DNA of 64,000 nt from assembly GCF_036231355.1 (NCBI RefSeq), contig NZ_CP109496.1:3286001-3350000 (forward strand), in the 5' to 3' direction. This DNA is from Streptomyces sp. NBC_01431 (GTDB lineage: Bacteria > Actinomycetota > Actinomycetes > Streptomycetales > Streptomycetaceae). Position 1 is the stretch's first letter. Each line of letters opens with the position of its first letter. The translations under genes were made by a program, and so were the position numbers. Below are positions 26,779 through 36,504 of the stretch, in pieces. The notes below the pieces were generated by a model. The model saw only the letters and a list, made by a program, of their open reading frames with translations. It ran no database searches and was not told where the DNA came from.

Positions 26779-28530
26779 TCAGCCGCCCGTCGCCGGTTTC
26801 GGCTGCCAGCCCTGGAGGACCGTGTCGAACTGCTGGCGCGTGGTGGCCCAGTCGTCGTCGGGCCCCGACATGTAGATCGCGTACTCGGGCTTCCCGCCGT
26901 CCGCGTAGTACATCTGGTCGATCGCGTGCCGCTTGCCGGGGAAGTCCACCTTCTCGACGTACGTGAACTCCCAGAGTGACGCATTCACCTGGTCCCGGAA
27001 GTTGTTGCCGTGCAGGGTGACCCGCTTGTACTGGGGCAGCCGGTCCTTGAGGGACTTCTCCATGTTGAGCATGTGCATGTACGGGTTCTCGAAGTCCGGC
27101 ACCTTGGTCACACTGATCCGGATGCGGTGCTTGCCATTGTCCGGGGTGTAGTCGGTCTCGGAGCCGTCCATCTGGCGCTTCCAGCCCTTGGGCACGAGGA
27201 GGCTGAAGCCGAGCGGGTCCTTGACGCGCTGCCATCCGTCCGGCACCGAGGAGTCGCTGCCGCTGGGCTTGCCGGCCTCGGGGGTGCTGGGCGACGCGCT
27301 GGCGGCGGGCGGAGCGCCGACCGAACCTCCCTCGTCCTGCTGGTACTTCATGAACGCGTAGCCGGCGCCCACACCGACCACCGCGGCGAGCGCCACCACC
27401 AGAGCGACGGTCCGCCAGCGTCCGCGACGCGCCGGGGCCGCGGCAGGCACCGGGGATGGCGCCGGAGCGGGCACCGGGGTTGGCGCCGGGGCGGTCCGCT
27501 CGGGGCCGGTCTGCGACTGCGGTTGCGACTGCGGCGGTTGCTGTGGTTGCTGCTGCGGCTGCTGGGTGCGCTCGGTGGGCCCGGTCTGCCCGGTCTGCCC
27601 GGTCGGCGGCACCGCCGCCGAGCGCATCTCCGACTCGGACAGCTGACGGGTCGGCACATAGGCCTGCGCCGACCTGGAGGTACGCCCCTCCATCGCGTCG
27701 AGGAACATCCGCTCGGCCTCCTCGACCGAGGGCCGCTCCTCCGGCTTCTTGCGCAGCAGCGCGACGATGACGGGGGCCAGCGGGCCCGCTTGGTCCGGCG
27801 CCGGGGGCTCCTCGGCGACCACGGCCTGCATGGTGGAGATCGGCGAGTCGCGGCGGAAGGGCGACTCGCCCTGCACCGCGGCGTACAAGGTGGCGCCCAG
27901 CGACCACAGGTCGGAGGCGGGGCCGGGGTGGGCGCCCTGGACCCGCTCGGGCGCCAGATAGTCGATGGAGCCGACGAGTTCGCCGGTCCTGGTGATGGTG
28001 ACGTCGCCCTCGATGGCGGCGATCCCGAAGTCGGTGAGCAACACCCGCCCGTCGCTGGCGAGCAGCACGTTGCCGGGCTTGACGTCGCGGTGCAGTACGC
28101 CCGCCGAGTGCGCGGCGCGCAGTGCGCCCAGGACGTGGAGACCGATCCGGGCGGCCTCGCGCGCCTCGATGCGGTGGCCTTCGGCGGCCTTGACCGCGTC
28201 GGCGAGGGACGGCCCGTCGACGTACTGCATGACGATCCACGGGCGGCTGTCGTGGTCGAGTACGTCGTGGACGGTGACGACGCCGGGGTGAGTGATGCGG
28301 GCGGCGGCGCGGGCCTCCTTCTGGGTGCGCGCGTGCAGCACCACCCGGTCGGCCTCGGACACGTACAGGGCCGCGGTGAGTTCCTTGACGGCTACGGTGC
28401 GGTGCAGCAGCTCATCGTGGGCACGCCAGACCTTGCCCATGCCGCCGCGGCCTATCGCGTCCCCGAGCCGATAGCGCCCGGCTAGCAACAGCCCCGTCCC
28501 GGAGCCGCTCGTGCTGTGAGTGTTTTCCAC
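26779..28530 (-). CDS. Receptor-type Ser/Thr protein kinase (3 of 5)
   Basis: 583 residues from a GTG with GGGGGAC just upstream. The kinase domain begins almost at once: GRGGMG at 27-32, Lys at about 49 (VAVKE), HRDVKPGN, DFG and SIDYLAPE. A Gln/Pro-rich juxtamembrane segment (QQPQQQPQQPPQSQPQSQ) precedes one membrane helix (VALVVALAAVVGVGAGYAFM). The extracellular domain has DPLGFSLLVPKGWKR, YTPDNGKHRIRISVTKV and a WEFTYVEKVDFPGKRHA segment. That pattern is shared with kinases 2 and 5. All catalytic residues are present. It sits 97 bases upstream of kinase 2 and 202 bases downstream of the pseudokinase. Confidence 0.94.
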   Translation of the reverse strand: MENTHSTSGSGTGLLLAGRYRLGDAIGRGGMGKVWRAHDELLHRTVAVKELTAALYVSEADRVVLHARTQKEARAAARITHPGVVTVHDVLDHDSRPWIVMQYVDGPSLADAVKAAEGHRIEAREAARIGLHVLGALRAAHSAGVLHRDVKPGNVLLASDGRVLLTDFGIAAIEGDVTITRTGELVGSIDYLAPERVQGAHPGPASDLWSLGATLYAAVQGESPFRRDSPISTMQAVVAEEPPAPDQAGPLAPVIVALLRKKPEERPSVEEAERMFLDAMEGRTSRSAQAYVPTRQLSESEMRSAAVPPTGQTGQTGPTERTQQPQQQPQQPPQSQPQSQTGPERTAPAPTPVPAPAPSPVPAAAPARRGRWRTVALVVALAAVVGVGAGYAFMKYQQDEGGSVGAPPAASASPSTPEAGKPSGSDSSVPDGWQRVKDPLGFSLLVPKGWKRQMDGSETDYTPDNGKHRIRISVTKVPDFENPYMHMLNMEKSLKDRLPQYKRVTLHGNNFRDQVNASLWEFTYVEKVDFPGKRHAIDQMYYADGGKPEYAIYMSGPDDDWATTRQQFDTVLQGWQPKPATGG

Positions 28531-28732
28531 GTCCCCCGCCCGGCCAGACCTTCCCTACGGGGCCAGGTTACGGAGCGGAATCCGGCCAGGGAAGCTCGGG
28601 GCACCCAACCGTGACCATACGGACCGTTGGTCCCGCGATGATCGGGCCTTTCGCCTCTCGTGTCCGCTGCGCATAAGCGTTGATTCCCGTGCGGGCGGGG
28701 CGATTTCGGAGACTGCGCAGAGTGACGGTACG

Positions 28733-31633
28733 TCAGCGGATGGCTCGATAGGCACCGGTCGCCTGCCCGAATATTTCCGTGACCTTGTCGCGCTGCTCCT
28801 CCGGGCCGATGACCTGAACCACGTGATATCGGCCATTTATGATCATGGCCAGATTGCGCACGTACACCTGCCGCCCGCTGCTGTCGCGCCAGGTGAACTG
28901 CCCTTCGGCCATGGACTGCTGCCCCACGTCGATCCGCCGCAGCCCCGTCGACGTGGCCCAGCTGGAGTCCCGGAACGGCTGGAGTTCGCGCTCCTTGTTC
29001 GCCTGGTAGACCAGCGGATCCGAGCCGTTTTCCTGCACGGAGTCCCGCCCCGGCACGACGATCAGCGTGAAGTCACCGCCGACATAACGGACTTGCCCGG
29101 CATCGTTCAACGGCTGCCGCTGCCACGTCCTGTCGACGCCGACCTGGAACCCCTCGGCGTCCTTGCGCACGGCGTAACCAGTGGCGGGGGTGGGGCTCGG
29201 CCCACCGGGCCCGGTGGTCTGCGTCTGCTGGGAGGGCGGCGTGCCGCCGGGCGCGGGTGCCCGGGAGGCGCCGCCGGACTCCTGAGGGGGGCTCGACTGC
29301 GCACCGGTGTGCGGCGGGGTGGCGCTGCCCGTGTTCTGCGCGGAGCCGGACTTCGGCATGAACAGCACCGCGTACGCGACCGCCGCCGCGAGCAGCACCA
29401 GTATCAGCACCAGCAGCAGCCGGCCGAGCGACCGGGGTCTGGCGCGCCGCGGCGCGGGCCGGCTCTGCCGGTGCCGCCCGTGCTCGACGGGCGCGGCGGC
29501 GGTTCGGCGTCTGCGCCGCACGAGTTCGCCCCTGCGGCGCAGCACCGGAAGCCGCCTGGCGTCGGGGACGACCGGCGGGGCGATGCGGGTGCCCGCGTCC
29601 GGCTCCGGCGCCGAGCGCACCAGCGAGCGCAGCCAGCCCCGCAGCTCCTCGAACTCCGGTCGCTCGGTGGGGTCCTGGCGCAGCAGCGACTCGACGACGG
29701 GCCGCAGCGGCCCGCACTCCTCGGCGAACGCGGGCGGCTCCCCGCACACCATCTGGACGAGATCAGCCGCGCTCTCCTCCGGGTACGGGGCATGGCCCTG
29801 CACCGCGCGGAACAGCAGCGCGCCGAGCGCCCAGAGGTCGGTGGCCGGCCCGATCGGCGGCGCGAGCCGCCAGTTCTCGTGTATCGGTCCGGCCTGCTCG
29901 GGCGCCCACCGCTCGGTGACGGCCCCGACGACGACCATCCGGGTGTGCCGGGCCCGCTCGGCGGCCAGCCGGGTGTCGGGTCCGCGATAGGGCGCGGCGG
30001 CCGGTTCGGCGGCATGCCCCGAGCCGGGCCCCGGCGGCTGACTCCGGGATCCGCGCTCCGGCGCGGGCCCCTGCTCCGGACTCCTGGCCCACCCCCGTGC
30101 GCCCCGGCGCTCCTCGGCCGGGCTGGCCGTCGGCGTACTGGGGTGCGGCCGACGCTGCGAGTCGGCCCGGAAGGCATCGGCCCGGAACCCGGGCGGCAAC
30201 GCGGGAGTCCGAGGCGCAGGCCCAGCCCCGGCGGGCGGCAGCGCGGAGCGCCGGGGCGCAGGCTCGGCCCCGGCGGGCGGCAGCTCGGGAGTCCGGGGGG
30301 TCGGCCCAGCCCCCGCGGACGGCAGCTCGGGGCTCCCTGCTCCTGAACCGGTGGGCGTGCGCCCGGCACCGGAAGGCGGCGCAAAGGGCCACGGCGCGGG
30401 GCCAGCCCCCGCGGGCGGCACCGCGGCAGTCCCAGGCACGGACCCAGCCCCCGCGGACGGCAGCTCGGGGCTCCCTGCTTCCGAACCGGTGGGCGCGTGC
30501 GCGGCGTCGGTGTCGGCCTGCCGGGGTATCGGCCGGGGCACCCAGCGGCCGGTCACCGGGTCGTACTGGCGGCGTGTGCGACCCGAGTCCGGGCCGTCGC
30601 CCTCGGCGTACGGACTCGCGGCGGCTCCGCTCGGCACCCGCACGCCACGTACGGGGTCGTACACGCCCTGGTCACGGGAGCTTCCCAGGTCGCTCCGGCC
30701 GCCCGGTTCGGGAGCGGCGGCGCTCGCACCGTCAGGCTCCGCACCCCGCCGGTCCGGAAGCTGACCTTCCGCCCCCGTGCGCGCCGCGGCCCCGGCCCGG
30801 TAGGCGGCGACCACCCCGGCCCGCGCACCGGCCCCGGGCGGCGCGGGGCGGGGTCCCTGAACCTGCTGCCGCTCCGGATCTCGCCCTGAATCGACGTACG
30901 GCGTCGGCTCGTTGAGGCCGTGATCCGCCGAGGGAGCCGGCGGGGTCGGAGGAGCCGGCGCCGTGGCTGGCGGCGGGCTCTCGCCGAAACCGTCTCCTTC
31001 CGGCGGGAGCGGCACGCCGACGTACCCGCAGAGCGCCTCCTGCGCCGCGCCCACCGCGAGGCCGGTCAGCACGACCCGCCCGTCATCGCATATCAACACC
31101 GTACGGGCGGTGATGTTGCGATGCGTCCAGCCGTGCGCGTGCAGCACCCGCAGCGCGGTCAGCACGTCGGCGGCGACCTCCGCCGCACGGAACGGATTCA
31201 TCGGCCGCTCGGCGAGCAGCGCCGACAGCGGGCGCGCGGCGACGAGTTCACTGACGATCCACAGCGAACCGTCCTCCGCGAACACGTCGAAGACCTGGTC
31301 GAGCCGGGGATGGTCGGGGATCTGCGCCGCCGCCTGCGCCGCCTCGACGGCCCGCCGCACCGCCGGCTCCGCGGGCTGCCGGGTGGTCCGTCCGTAGCCG
31401 GGCGCACCGCCGTACCCGCTCGCGCCGCCGCTCATATGGGCGTCGGGCGTCCCGTAGGAGTCGTCGTCGAGCACCTCGGCGTCGACGACCTCCGGCAACG
31501 GCACCTGCCGCACCAGGACTTCCTGCCCGCTGTACGTATCGAAGGCGCGCGTTTCGGCCTGTTCGTACGCGTCGTCGGAGGGCAGCGGCAGCCGGTAGCG
31601 GCCGGCGAGCACCCGGCCCGCGTAGTCGTCCAC
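28733..31633 (-). CDS. Membrane pseudokinase with a ~350-residue Pro/Ala-rich insertion (4 of 5)
   Basis: 966 residues from the GTG at 31633 (GGGGAGG four bases upstream). A kinase fold is recognisable but degraded. The glycine loop is replaced (RYRLPLPSDDAY). The catalytic loop reads HRNITARTVLI, so the HRD Asp, the Lys and the Asn are all lost. Where DFG should be there is VVLTGLAVGA. After this point about 350 low-complexity residues with AGAGP..TPELPP repeats interrupt the domain. The C-lobe then resumes (RWAPEQAG, ATDLWALGALLFRAVQGHAPYP). One membrane helix (RLLLVLILVLLAAAVAYAVLF) and an extracellular domain follow. Probably a non-catalytic partner or scaffold for the neighbouring kinases (inference). 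Confidence 0.9.
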   Translation of the reverse strand: MDDYAGRVLAGRYRLPLPSDDAYEQAETRAFDTYSGQEVLVRQVPLPEVVDAEVLDDDSYGTPDAHMSGGASGYGGAPGYGRTTRQPAEPAVRRAVEAAQAAAQIPDHPRLDQVFDVFAEDGSLWIVSELVAARPLSALLAERPMNPFRAAEVAADVLTALRVLHAHGWTHRNITARTVLICDDGRVVLTGLAVGAAQEALCGYVGVPLPPEGDGFGESPPPATAPAPPTPPAPSADHGLNEPTPYVDSGRDPERQQVQGPRPAPPGAGARAGVVAAYRAGAAARTGAEGQLPDRRGAEPDGASAAAPEPGGRSDLGSSRDQGVYDPVRGVRVPSGAAASPYAEGDGPDSGRTRRQYDPVTGRWVPRPIPRQADTDAAHAPTGSEAGSPELPSAGAGSVPGTAAVPPAGAGPAPWPFAPPSGAGRTPTGSGAGSPELPSAGAGPTPRTPELPPAGAEPAPRRSALPPAGAGPAPRTPALPPGFRADAFRADSQRRPHPSTPTASPAEERRGARGWARSPEQGPAPERGSRSQPPGPGSGHAAEPAAAPYRGPDTRLAAERARHTRMVVVGAVTERWAPEQAGPIHENWRLAPPIGPATDLWALGALLFRAVQGHAPYPEESAADLVQMVCGEPPAFAEECGPLRPVVESLLRQDPTERPEFEELRGWLRSLVRSAPEPDAGTRIAPPVVPDARRLPVLRRRGELVRRRRRTAAAPVEHGRHRQSRPAPRRARPRSLGRLLLVLILVLLAAAVAYAVLFMPKSGSAQNTGSATPPHTGAQSSPPQESGGASRAPAPGGTPPSQQTQTTGPGGPSPTPATGYAVRKDAEGFQVGVDRTWQRQPLNDAGQVRYVGGDFTLIVVPGRDSVQENGSDPLVYQANKERELQPFRDSSWATSTGLRRIDVGQQSMAEGQFTWRDSSGRQVYVRNLAMIINGRYHVVQVIGPEEQRDKVTEIFGQATGAYRAIR

Positions 31634-31828
31634 GACGCCTCCCCACAGCGCGCTGTTCCCCCGGACCTCAGCCCCGCAGCCTCGCCACATTCCGTCAATT
31701 CCGGTCGATTACCGGCCACTTGCGGCTGCGTACGGTCCGCGAGTTCTCACGATACGTGGCCCCGCCGCATCACGTCCGGGGGATACCCGTTTCCCGGGCG
31801 GCCAGCCCCTGCCCGTGCGGGCGGCGGC

Positions 31829-34303
31829 TCATGCGGGCTTGAAGGTGGCGAAGAGCGCGGCCAGCGTCTGCTGCGTCTCCGGCTTCGCCCAGTCCTGGTC
31901 CTTGGCCGAGAACATGATTCCGTAGCCCTGCTTGGAGCTGACCACGAACCCCCGGTCCACCGAGTGGTACCTCGTTCCGCTGTCGTCGTAGGTGAATTCC
32001 CAGTCGGCCGTGGGCCAGCCCCGGTAATCCACCCCAGCTATCTTGACCCGTTTGTAACCGGCCCTCGTCATGGAGGACTCCTGGTCCGTCCAGTCGGCGA
32101 CCGGGTCCGACTTCGGCGTGTCGGTCCAACCGATGAGGAGACGCTGCCCGTTGGGGCCGGTGAAGCGCGCGCCCGCGTCGTCGGTCGACTTGTACGACCA
32201 GCCCGCGGGCAGTCCTATGGTGAAGCCCTGGCTGTGGTGGTAGGGGGTGGTGGCCACGGTGCCCGTCGCACCGCCCTTGCCGCCGTCACCATTGCCGTCG
32301 CCATTGCCGCTGCCGCTGCTGTCGCTGGTCTTCCCGTCGTCGCTCTTGCCGTCGCCCTGTCCGGCCGTCGCCGGGGAGCCGCTGCCGGACGGCGAGTTCC
32401 CGCCCGACGACTTCTGGCCGCCGGATCCGCCCTTGCTGCTCGCCGGGAAACCTCCGGCCACGGGCCCGCTGGCCGTGGCCTTGTCGCCCTTGGGCTTACC
32501 CGCGGAATCGTCGCCACCGCCGAGCACGACGGCGAGCACCGTGCCGAGTATGGCGAGGGCCGCCACTACGGCGATGATCACGAGGGTGCGGCGCGGCACG
32601 ACATCGGTGAGCGGGGCGCGCGGCGGCGGAACCGGACCGGTCGGCACGGCCGACGACTTCGACCGCGCGGCCACGGCCTTCGTCCGTACGTCCCGCGCCT
32701 CTCGGGCGCCCTGCGCCTTCTCCTTGGCCGAAGCCTTCGCCTCGGCGGCCGCGTTGCGCACGGACTTGAGCGCGCCCCGCAGACGGTCGGCGGTCGCGTC
32801 GGTCCTCGGCTCACCGGGGAGCGGCGGCAGCGGAACCACCCGCGTCGCTTCGGGCGACTCCGGCTCGGGGGCGGGGGCCGGGCGGTCCGGGGCGTTCAGC
32901 ACCTCGGTGAGCAGCTTGCGCGCGGCGGTGTTGTCGAGCCGCTGTGCCGGGTCCTTGGCGAGCAGGCCGTAGATGACCTGCTCAAGGAGCGGCCCCGCGT
33001 TCTTGGGCGGGTCGACCGGTTCGGTCATCACCGCGGTCAGCGTCGCGATCGCCGAGCCCTTGTCGTACGGCGGTACGCCTTCGACGCTCGCGTACAGCAG
33101 CCCGCCCAGCGACCAGAGGTCGGCGGCGGGACCGGGCTTGTGGCCGCGGGCCCGCTCGGGCGAGATGTACGACGGCGCGCCGACGAGCATGCCGGTGGAG
33201 GTGATGGAAGGGTCGCCCTCCACCTGGGCGATGCCGAAGTCGGTCAGCACGACCCGGCCGTCCTCGGCGATCAGCACGTTGGACGGCTTGACGTCGCGGT
33301 GCAGGATGCCTTCCCGGTGCGCGGAACGCAGCACGTCGAGGATCGCGAGCCCCACCTCGGCGGCCCGTCGCGGCGTCAGCGTGCCGTCCTCGCGCACCGC
33401 TTCGGCGAGCGACTTGCCCTCGACGAGCTCCATCACGATCCACGGCCGGTCGTCCTCGTCCACGACGTCGTAGACGGTCACCGCCGCGGTGTTGCGGATC
33501 CGGGCGATCGCCTTGGCCTCGCGCAGGGTACGCGTGATGAGTCGGCGCTTCTCGTCCTCGTCAATGCTGGAGGGGAACCGCAGTTCCTTCACGGCGACGG
33601 TCCGACCGAGCGTCTCGTCCACCGCCCGCCAGACGGTCCCCATCCCGCCACGTCCGAGCACCCCGCCCAGCCGGTACCGCCCAGCGAGCAACCGCCCTTC
33701 CCCACCGCGGGAGTCGACGGCCTTGGCAGCGGCCCCCTTGGACTCGTCAGCCTTGGCAGCGGGCTTGGCAACAGCACCGCTCGGCGCGGCAGCAGGCTTG
33801 GGTGTCGACTTCGAGTCGGCAGCGGGCTTGGATATCGGCTTCGAGTCGGCAGCGGGCTCGGCAACCGGCTTGCCGTCAGACCCACCCGCACCAGACCCGC
33901 CGTCAGCCGCACCGCCACCGCGTCCCGCACCCGCAGCCCGAGGGCTCGGCTTGGTCTTCGGGGCGGGTGCGTTCTGTCCGGCGTCCGGTACAGCCGCGCC
34001 CGGCTTGGCCTGCGGCGCCCGAGGGCCTGGCTTGTCTTCCGGGGCGGCGGCATCCCGCTTCGTGCCCGGCGCACTCGCACCGGACTTGGCGTCACCCGAT
34101 CCGGGGTCCGCCGTGCTCCCCGCACCGGCGTCGCCCCGCGCCGCGTCCTCACCGCGCTTGGTGTCCGCACCCGACTTGGACACGGCGGCACCCCGCCCGG
34201 CTTCGGCGGCACCGGTATCCGCACGCTCGGCGGGCGCCGACGACGCCCCCGGTTCCTGTCGCTCGTCCCGCTGAGGTTCCCGCGACTGCTCCGCCTCCGA
34301 CAT
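31829..34303 (-). CDS. Receptor-type Ser/Thr protein kinase (5 of 5) with long Ala/Lys/Pro-rich N-terminus
   Basis: 824 residues from the ATG at 34303 with AGAGGGGA upstream. About 235 low-complexity residues (Ala, Lys, Pro, Asp, Gly) precede a complete kinase domain: GRGGMG, VAVKE, HRDVKPSN, DFG and APSYISPE. A basic juxtamembrane stretch follows, then one helix (LVIIAVVAALAILGTVLAVVLGG), a Gly/Ser linker and an extracellular domain (GFTIGLPAGWSYKSTDDAG, DWEFTYDDSGTRYHSVDRGF). It is the first gene transcribed in the five-kinase run, so the promoter for any shared transcript would lie in the 258 bases before it. Confidence 0.94.
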   Translation of the reverse strand: MSEAEQSREPQRDERQEPGASSAPAERADTGAAEAGRGAAVSKSGADTKRGEDAARGDAGAGSTADPGSGDAKSGASAPGTKRDAAAPEDKPGPRAPQAKPGAAVPDAGQNAPAPKTKPSPRAAGAGRGGGAADGGSGAGGSDGKPVAEPAADSKPISKPAADSKSTPKPAAAPSGAVAKPAAKADESKGAAAKAVDSRGGEGRLLAGRYRLGGVLGRGGMGTVWRAVDETLGRTVAVKELRFPSSIDEDEKRRLITRTLREAKAIARIRNTAAVTVYDVVDEDDRPWIVMELVEGKSLAEAVREDGTLTPRRAAEVGLAILDVLRSAHREGILHRDVKPSNVLIAEDGRVVLTDFGIAQVEGDPSITSTGMLVGAPSYISPERARGHKPGPAADLWSLGGLLYASVEGVPPYDKGSAIATLTAVMTEPVDPPKNAGPLLEQVIYGLLAKDPAQRLDNTAARKLLTEVLNAPDRPAPAPEPESPEATRVVPLPPLPGEPRTDATADRLRGALKSVRNAAAEAKASAKEKAQGAREARDVRTKAVAARSKSSAVPTGPVPPPRAPLTDVVPRRTLVIIAVVAALAILGTVLAVVLGGGDDSAGKPKGDKATASGPVAGGFPASSKGGSGGQKSSGGNSPSGSGSPATAGQGDGKSDDGKTSDSSGSGNGDGNGDGGKGGATGTVATTPYHHSQGFTIGLPAGWSYKSTDDAGARFTGPNGQRLLIGWTDTPKSDPVADWTDQESSMTRAGYKRVKIAGVDYRGWPTADWEFTYDDSGTRYHSVDRGFVVSSKQGYGIMFSAKDQDWAKPETQQTLAALFATFKPA

Positions 34304-34561
34304 GCGTCCCCTCTGCGATTCCTGATCTTCGCCCGCGCCGGCTTCGGCCCGCGGCCTGCCGCGACCCGCCCTCATGGAGGCGGGCCCGGCTCACCGCTCC
34401 GACCTGCTTGTCCTGCCGGATGCCCGGCCGCGCCGGCGCCGCTGTCGAACGCGGCGTCCGCGCGAGGCCCGTAACCCGCCCTGGCAGAGCCCCCATTGTC
34501 CCTCACGCTGGGACCGGCGATGGTCCCGGGTCCGCCGCGCCCCCGTTCCCGCCCCCGTTCC

Positions 34562-36268
34562 CTAGACCGGTGCGATGTCCGGGGCGCCGAGGCGGGCCGC
34601 GTCCGCCGTCAGGTCGTCCGGCTGGCGCTGCGATTCCCGCTCGGCCTCCACCCGCTTCTCGTAGTGCTCCACCTCCTTCTCGATCTGCTTGGTGTCCCAG
34701 CCGAGCACCGGTGCCATCAACTCCGCGCACTCCCGGGCCGAGCGCGTCCCCCGGTCGAAGGTCTCGATCGAGATCCGGGTCCGGCGGGTCAGGACGTCGT
34801 CGAGATGGCGGGCGCCCTCGTGCGAGGCGGCGTAGACGATCTCGGCGCGCAGATAGTCGTCGGCCGCGGCGAGCGGCTCACCGAGCGAGGGATCGGCGGT
34901 GATCAGCTCCAGGAGGTCCTCGGCCATCGAGCCGTACCGGTTCAACAGGTGCTCCACGCGCACCACATGGAGCCCGGTGCTCGCCGCGATCCTCGCCCTG
35001 GCGTTCCACAGCGCCTTGTATCCCTCGGCGCCGAGCAGCGGAATGTCCTCGGTGACACAGGCCGCCACCCGCTGGTCCAGGGCGTGCACCGCCTCGTCGA
35101 CGGCGTCCTTCGCCATCACCCGGTACGTCGTGTACTTGCCGCCCGCCACGACCACGAGTCCCGGCACCGGGTGCGCGACGGTGTGCTCGCGCGAGAGCTT
35201 GCTGGTCGCGTCCGACTCCCCGGCGAGCAGCGGCCGCAGACCCGCGTACACGCCCTGGACGTCGTCCCGGGTCAGAGGCACCGCCAGCACCGAATTGACG
35301 TGTTCGAGGAGGTAGTCGATGTCGGCGCTCGATGCGGCCGGATGCGCCTTGTCGAGATCCCAGTCGGTGTCGGTGGTGCCGACGATCCAGTGCCGGCCCC
35401 AGGGGATGACGAAGAGCACGGACTTCTCGGTCCGCAGGATCAGCCCGGTATTCGAGTGGATCCGGTCCTTGGGCACCACCAGGTGGATGCCCTTGGAGGC
35501 CCGTACATGGAACTGCCCCCTCTCTCCGATCAGCGCCTGGGTGTCGTCGGTCCACACCCCCGTCGCGTTGACGACCTGCTTGGCGCGGATCTCGTACTCC
35601 CCGCCCGCTTCTCCATCCTGCACCCTGGCACCGACAACGCGTTCGCCCTCGCGCAGGAAGCCCACCACCCGGGCCCGGTTGGCGACGTGCGCACCGTATG
35701 AGGCGGCGGTGCGCACCAGGGTGGTCACATAGCGGGCGTCGTCCATCTGCGCGTCGTAGTACTGCAGAGCCCCGATCAGCGCGTCCTTCTTCAACCCGGG
35801 GGCGACGCGCAGCGCGTGGCGACGACTCAGGTGACGGTGCATCGGCAGACCCCTGCCGTGCCCCGATGACATGGACATCGCGTCGTAGAGCGCCACGCCC
35901 GATCCCGCGTACAGCCGCTCCCACCCCTTGTGCTGCAACGGGTAGAGGAACGGCACCGGCTTCACCAGGTGCGGAGCGAGCCGTTCCAGGAGCAGGCCGC
36001 GCTCCTTGAGCGCTTCGCGTACGAGCGCGAAGTCGAGCATTTCCAGATAGCGCAGCCCGCCGTGGATCAGCTTGCTGGAACGGCTCGACGTGCCCGACGC
36101 CCAGTCACGCGCCTCGACCAGGCCGGTGACCAGTCCACGGGTCGCCGCGTCGAGTGCCGTGCCCGCTCCGACCACCCCCGCGCCCACGACCAGCACGTCG
36201 AGCTCGCGCTCGGCCAAGGCGGCGAGTGCATGTGCGCGCTGCTCGGGTCCCAGTGTCGCTGTCCTCAC
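34562..36268 (-). CDS. glpD: Glycerol-3-phosphate dehydrogenase, FAD-dependent
   Basis: 568 residues from the GTG at 36268, preceded by a strong GGGAGG; upstream in-frame starts lack ribosome sites. The FAD-binding motif is LDVLVVGAGVVGAGTALDAATRG, and the family signature RSSKLIHGGLRYLE follows. The C-terminal half contains the usual NATGVWTDD and GGKYTTYRVMAKDAVDEAV. It oxidises sn-glycerol-3-phosphate to dihydroxyacetone phosphate at the inner face of the membrane, feeding electrons to quinone. No glpF or glpK is adjacent. The kinase cluster lies downstream on the same strand after 258 bases. Confidence 0.96.
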   Translation of the reverse strand: MRTATLGPEQRAHALAALAERELDVLVVGAGVVGAGTALDAATRGLVTGLVEARDWASGTSSRSSKLIHGGLRYLEMLDFALVREALKERGLLLERLAPHLVKPVPFLYPLQHKGWERLYAGSGVALYDAMSMSSGHGRGLPMHRHLSRRHALRVAPGLKKDALIGALQYYDAQMDDARYVTTLVRTAASYGAHVANRARVVGFLREGERVVGARVQDGEAGGEYEIRAKQVVNATGVWTDDTQALIGERGQFHVRASKGIHLVVPKDRIHSNTGLILRTEKSVLFVIPWGRHWIVGTTDTDWDLDKAHPAASSADIDYLLEHVNSVLAVPLTRDDVQGVYAGLRPLLAGESDATSKLSREHTVAHPVPGLVVVAGGKYTTYRVMAKDAVDEAVHALDQRVAACVTEDIPLLGAEGYKALWNARARIAASTGLHVVRVEHLLNRYGSMAEDLLELITADPSLGEPLAAADDYLRAEIVYAASHEGARHLDDVLTRRTRISIETFDRGTRSARECAELMAPVLGWDTKQIEKEVEHYEKRVEAERESQRQPDDLTADAARLGAPDIAPV

Positions 36269-36364
36269 GGCTTGCCTCCCGTTGGATCGGGGTGGTTCCG
36301 CAGACCGGGTGGTCTGGCTCACACCCTCGATTCTGGCCGGGACCACCGAGATCGGCCACCGCCT

Positions 36365-36457
36365 GTGGACAACACTCGGGCGGCCTCGCCCGCGCAATGC
36401 CGTAAATCAGTCATATTTCCTCTTAGTCTGACATTCCGCACGCCCATTCTGTCCACA
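36365..36457. promoter_or_regulatory. Pair of DnaA-box-like sequences in inverted orientation
   Basis: TGTGGACAA at 36365-36373 is the reverse complement of the consensus box TTGTCCACA. CTGTCCACA at 36449-36457 has one mismatch. The 91-bp interval, in the divergent glpD/nucleotide-sugar dehydrogenase region, is locally AT-richer (CAGTCATATTTCCTCTTAG). Neither dnaA nor dnaN is in the window, so this is not oriC. It could titrate DnaA or be chance. Confidence 0.4.
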
Positions 36458-36504
36458 GGGCTTGCGCTCCATGTCCCCTCCGGCTAAGGGAAAGGACGGC
36501 CAAC

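Noticed and set aside
26682..26984. N-terminal extension of kinase 2
   Set aside because: It is antisense to the 3' end of kinase 3; the GTG at 26681 has a strong ribosome site.
34510..34527. GGGACC-GGCGAT-GGTCCC hairpin
   Set aside because: Only six pairs, and it lies on the wrong side of any obvious 3' end within the glpD-kinase gap; too weak to call a terminator.
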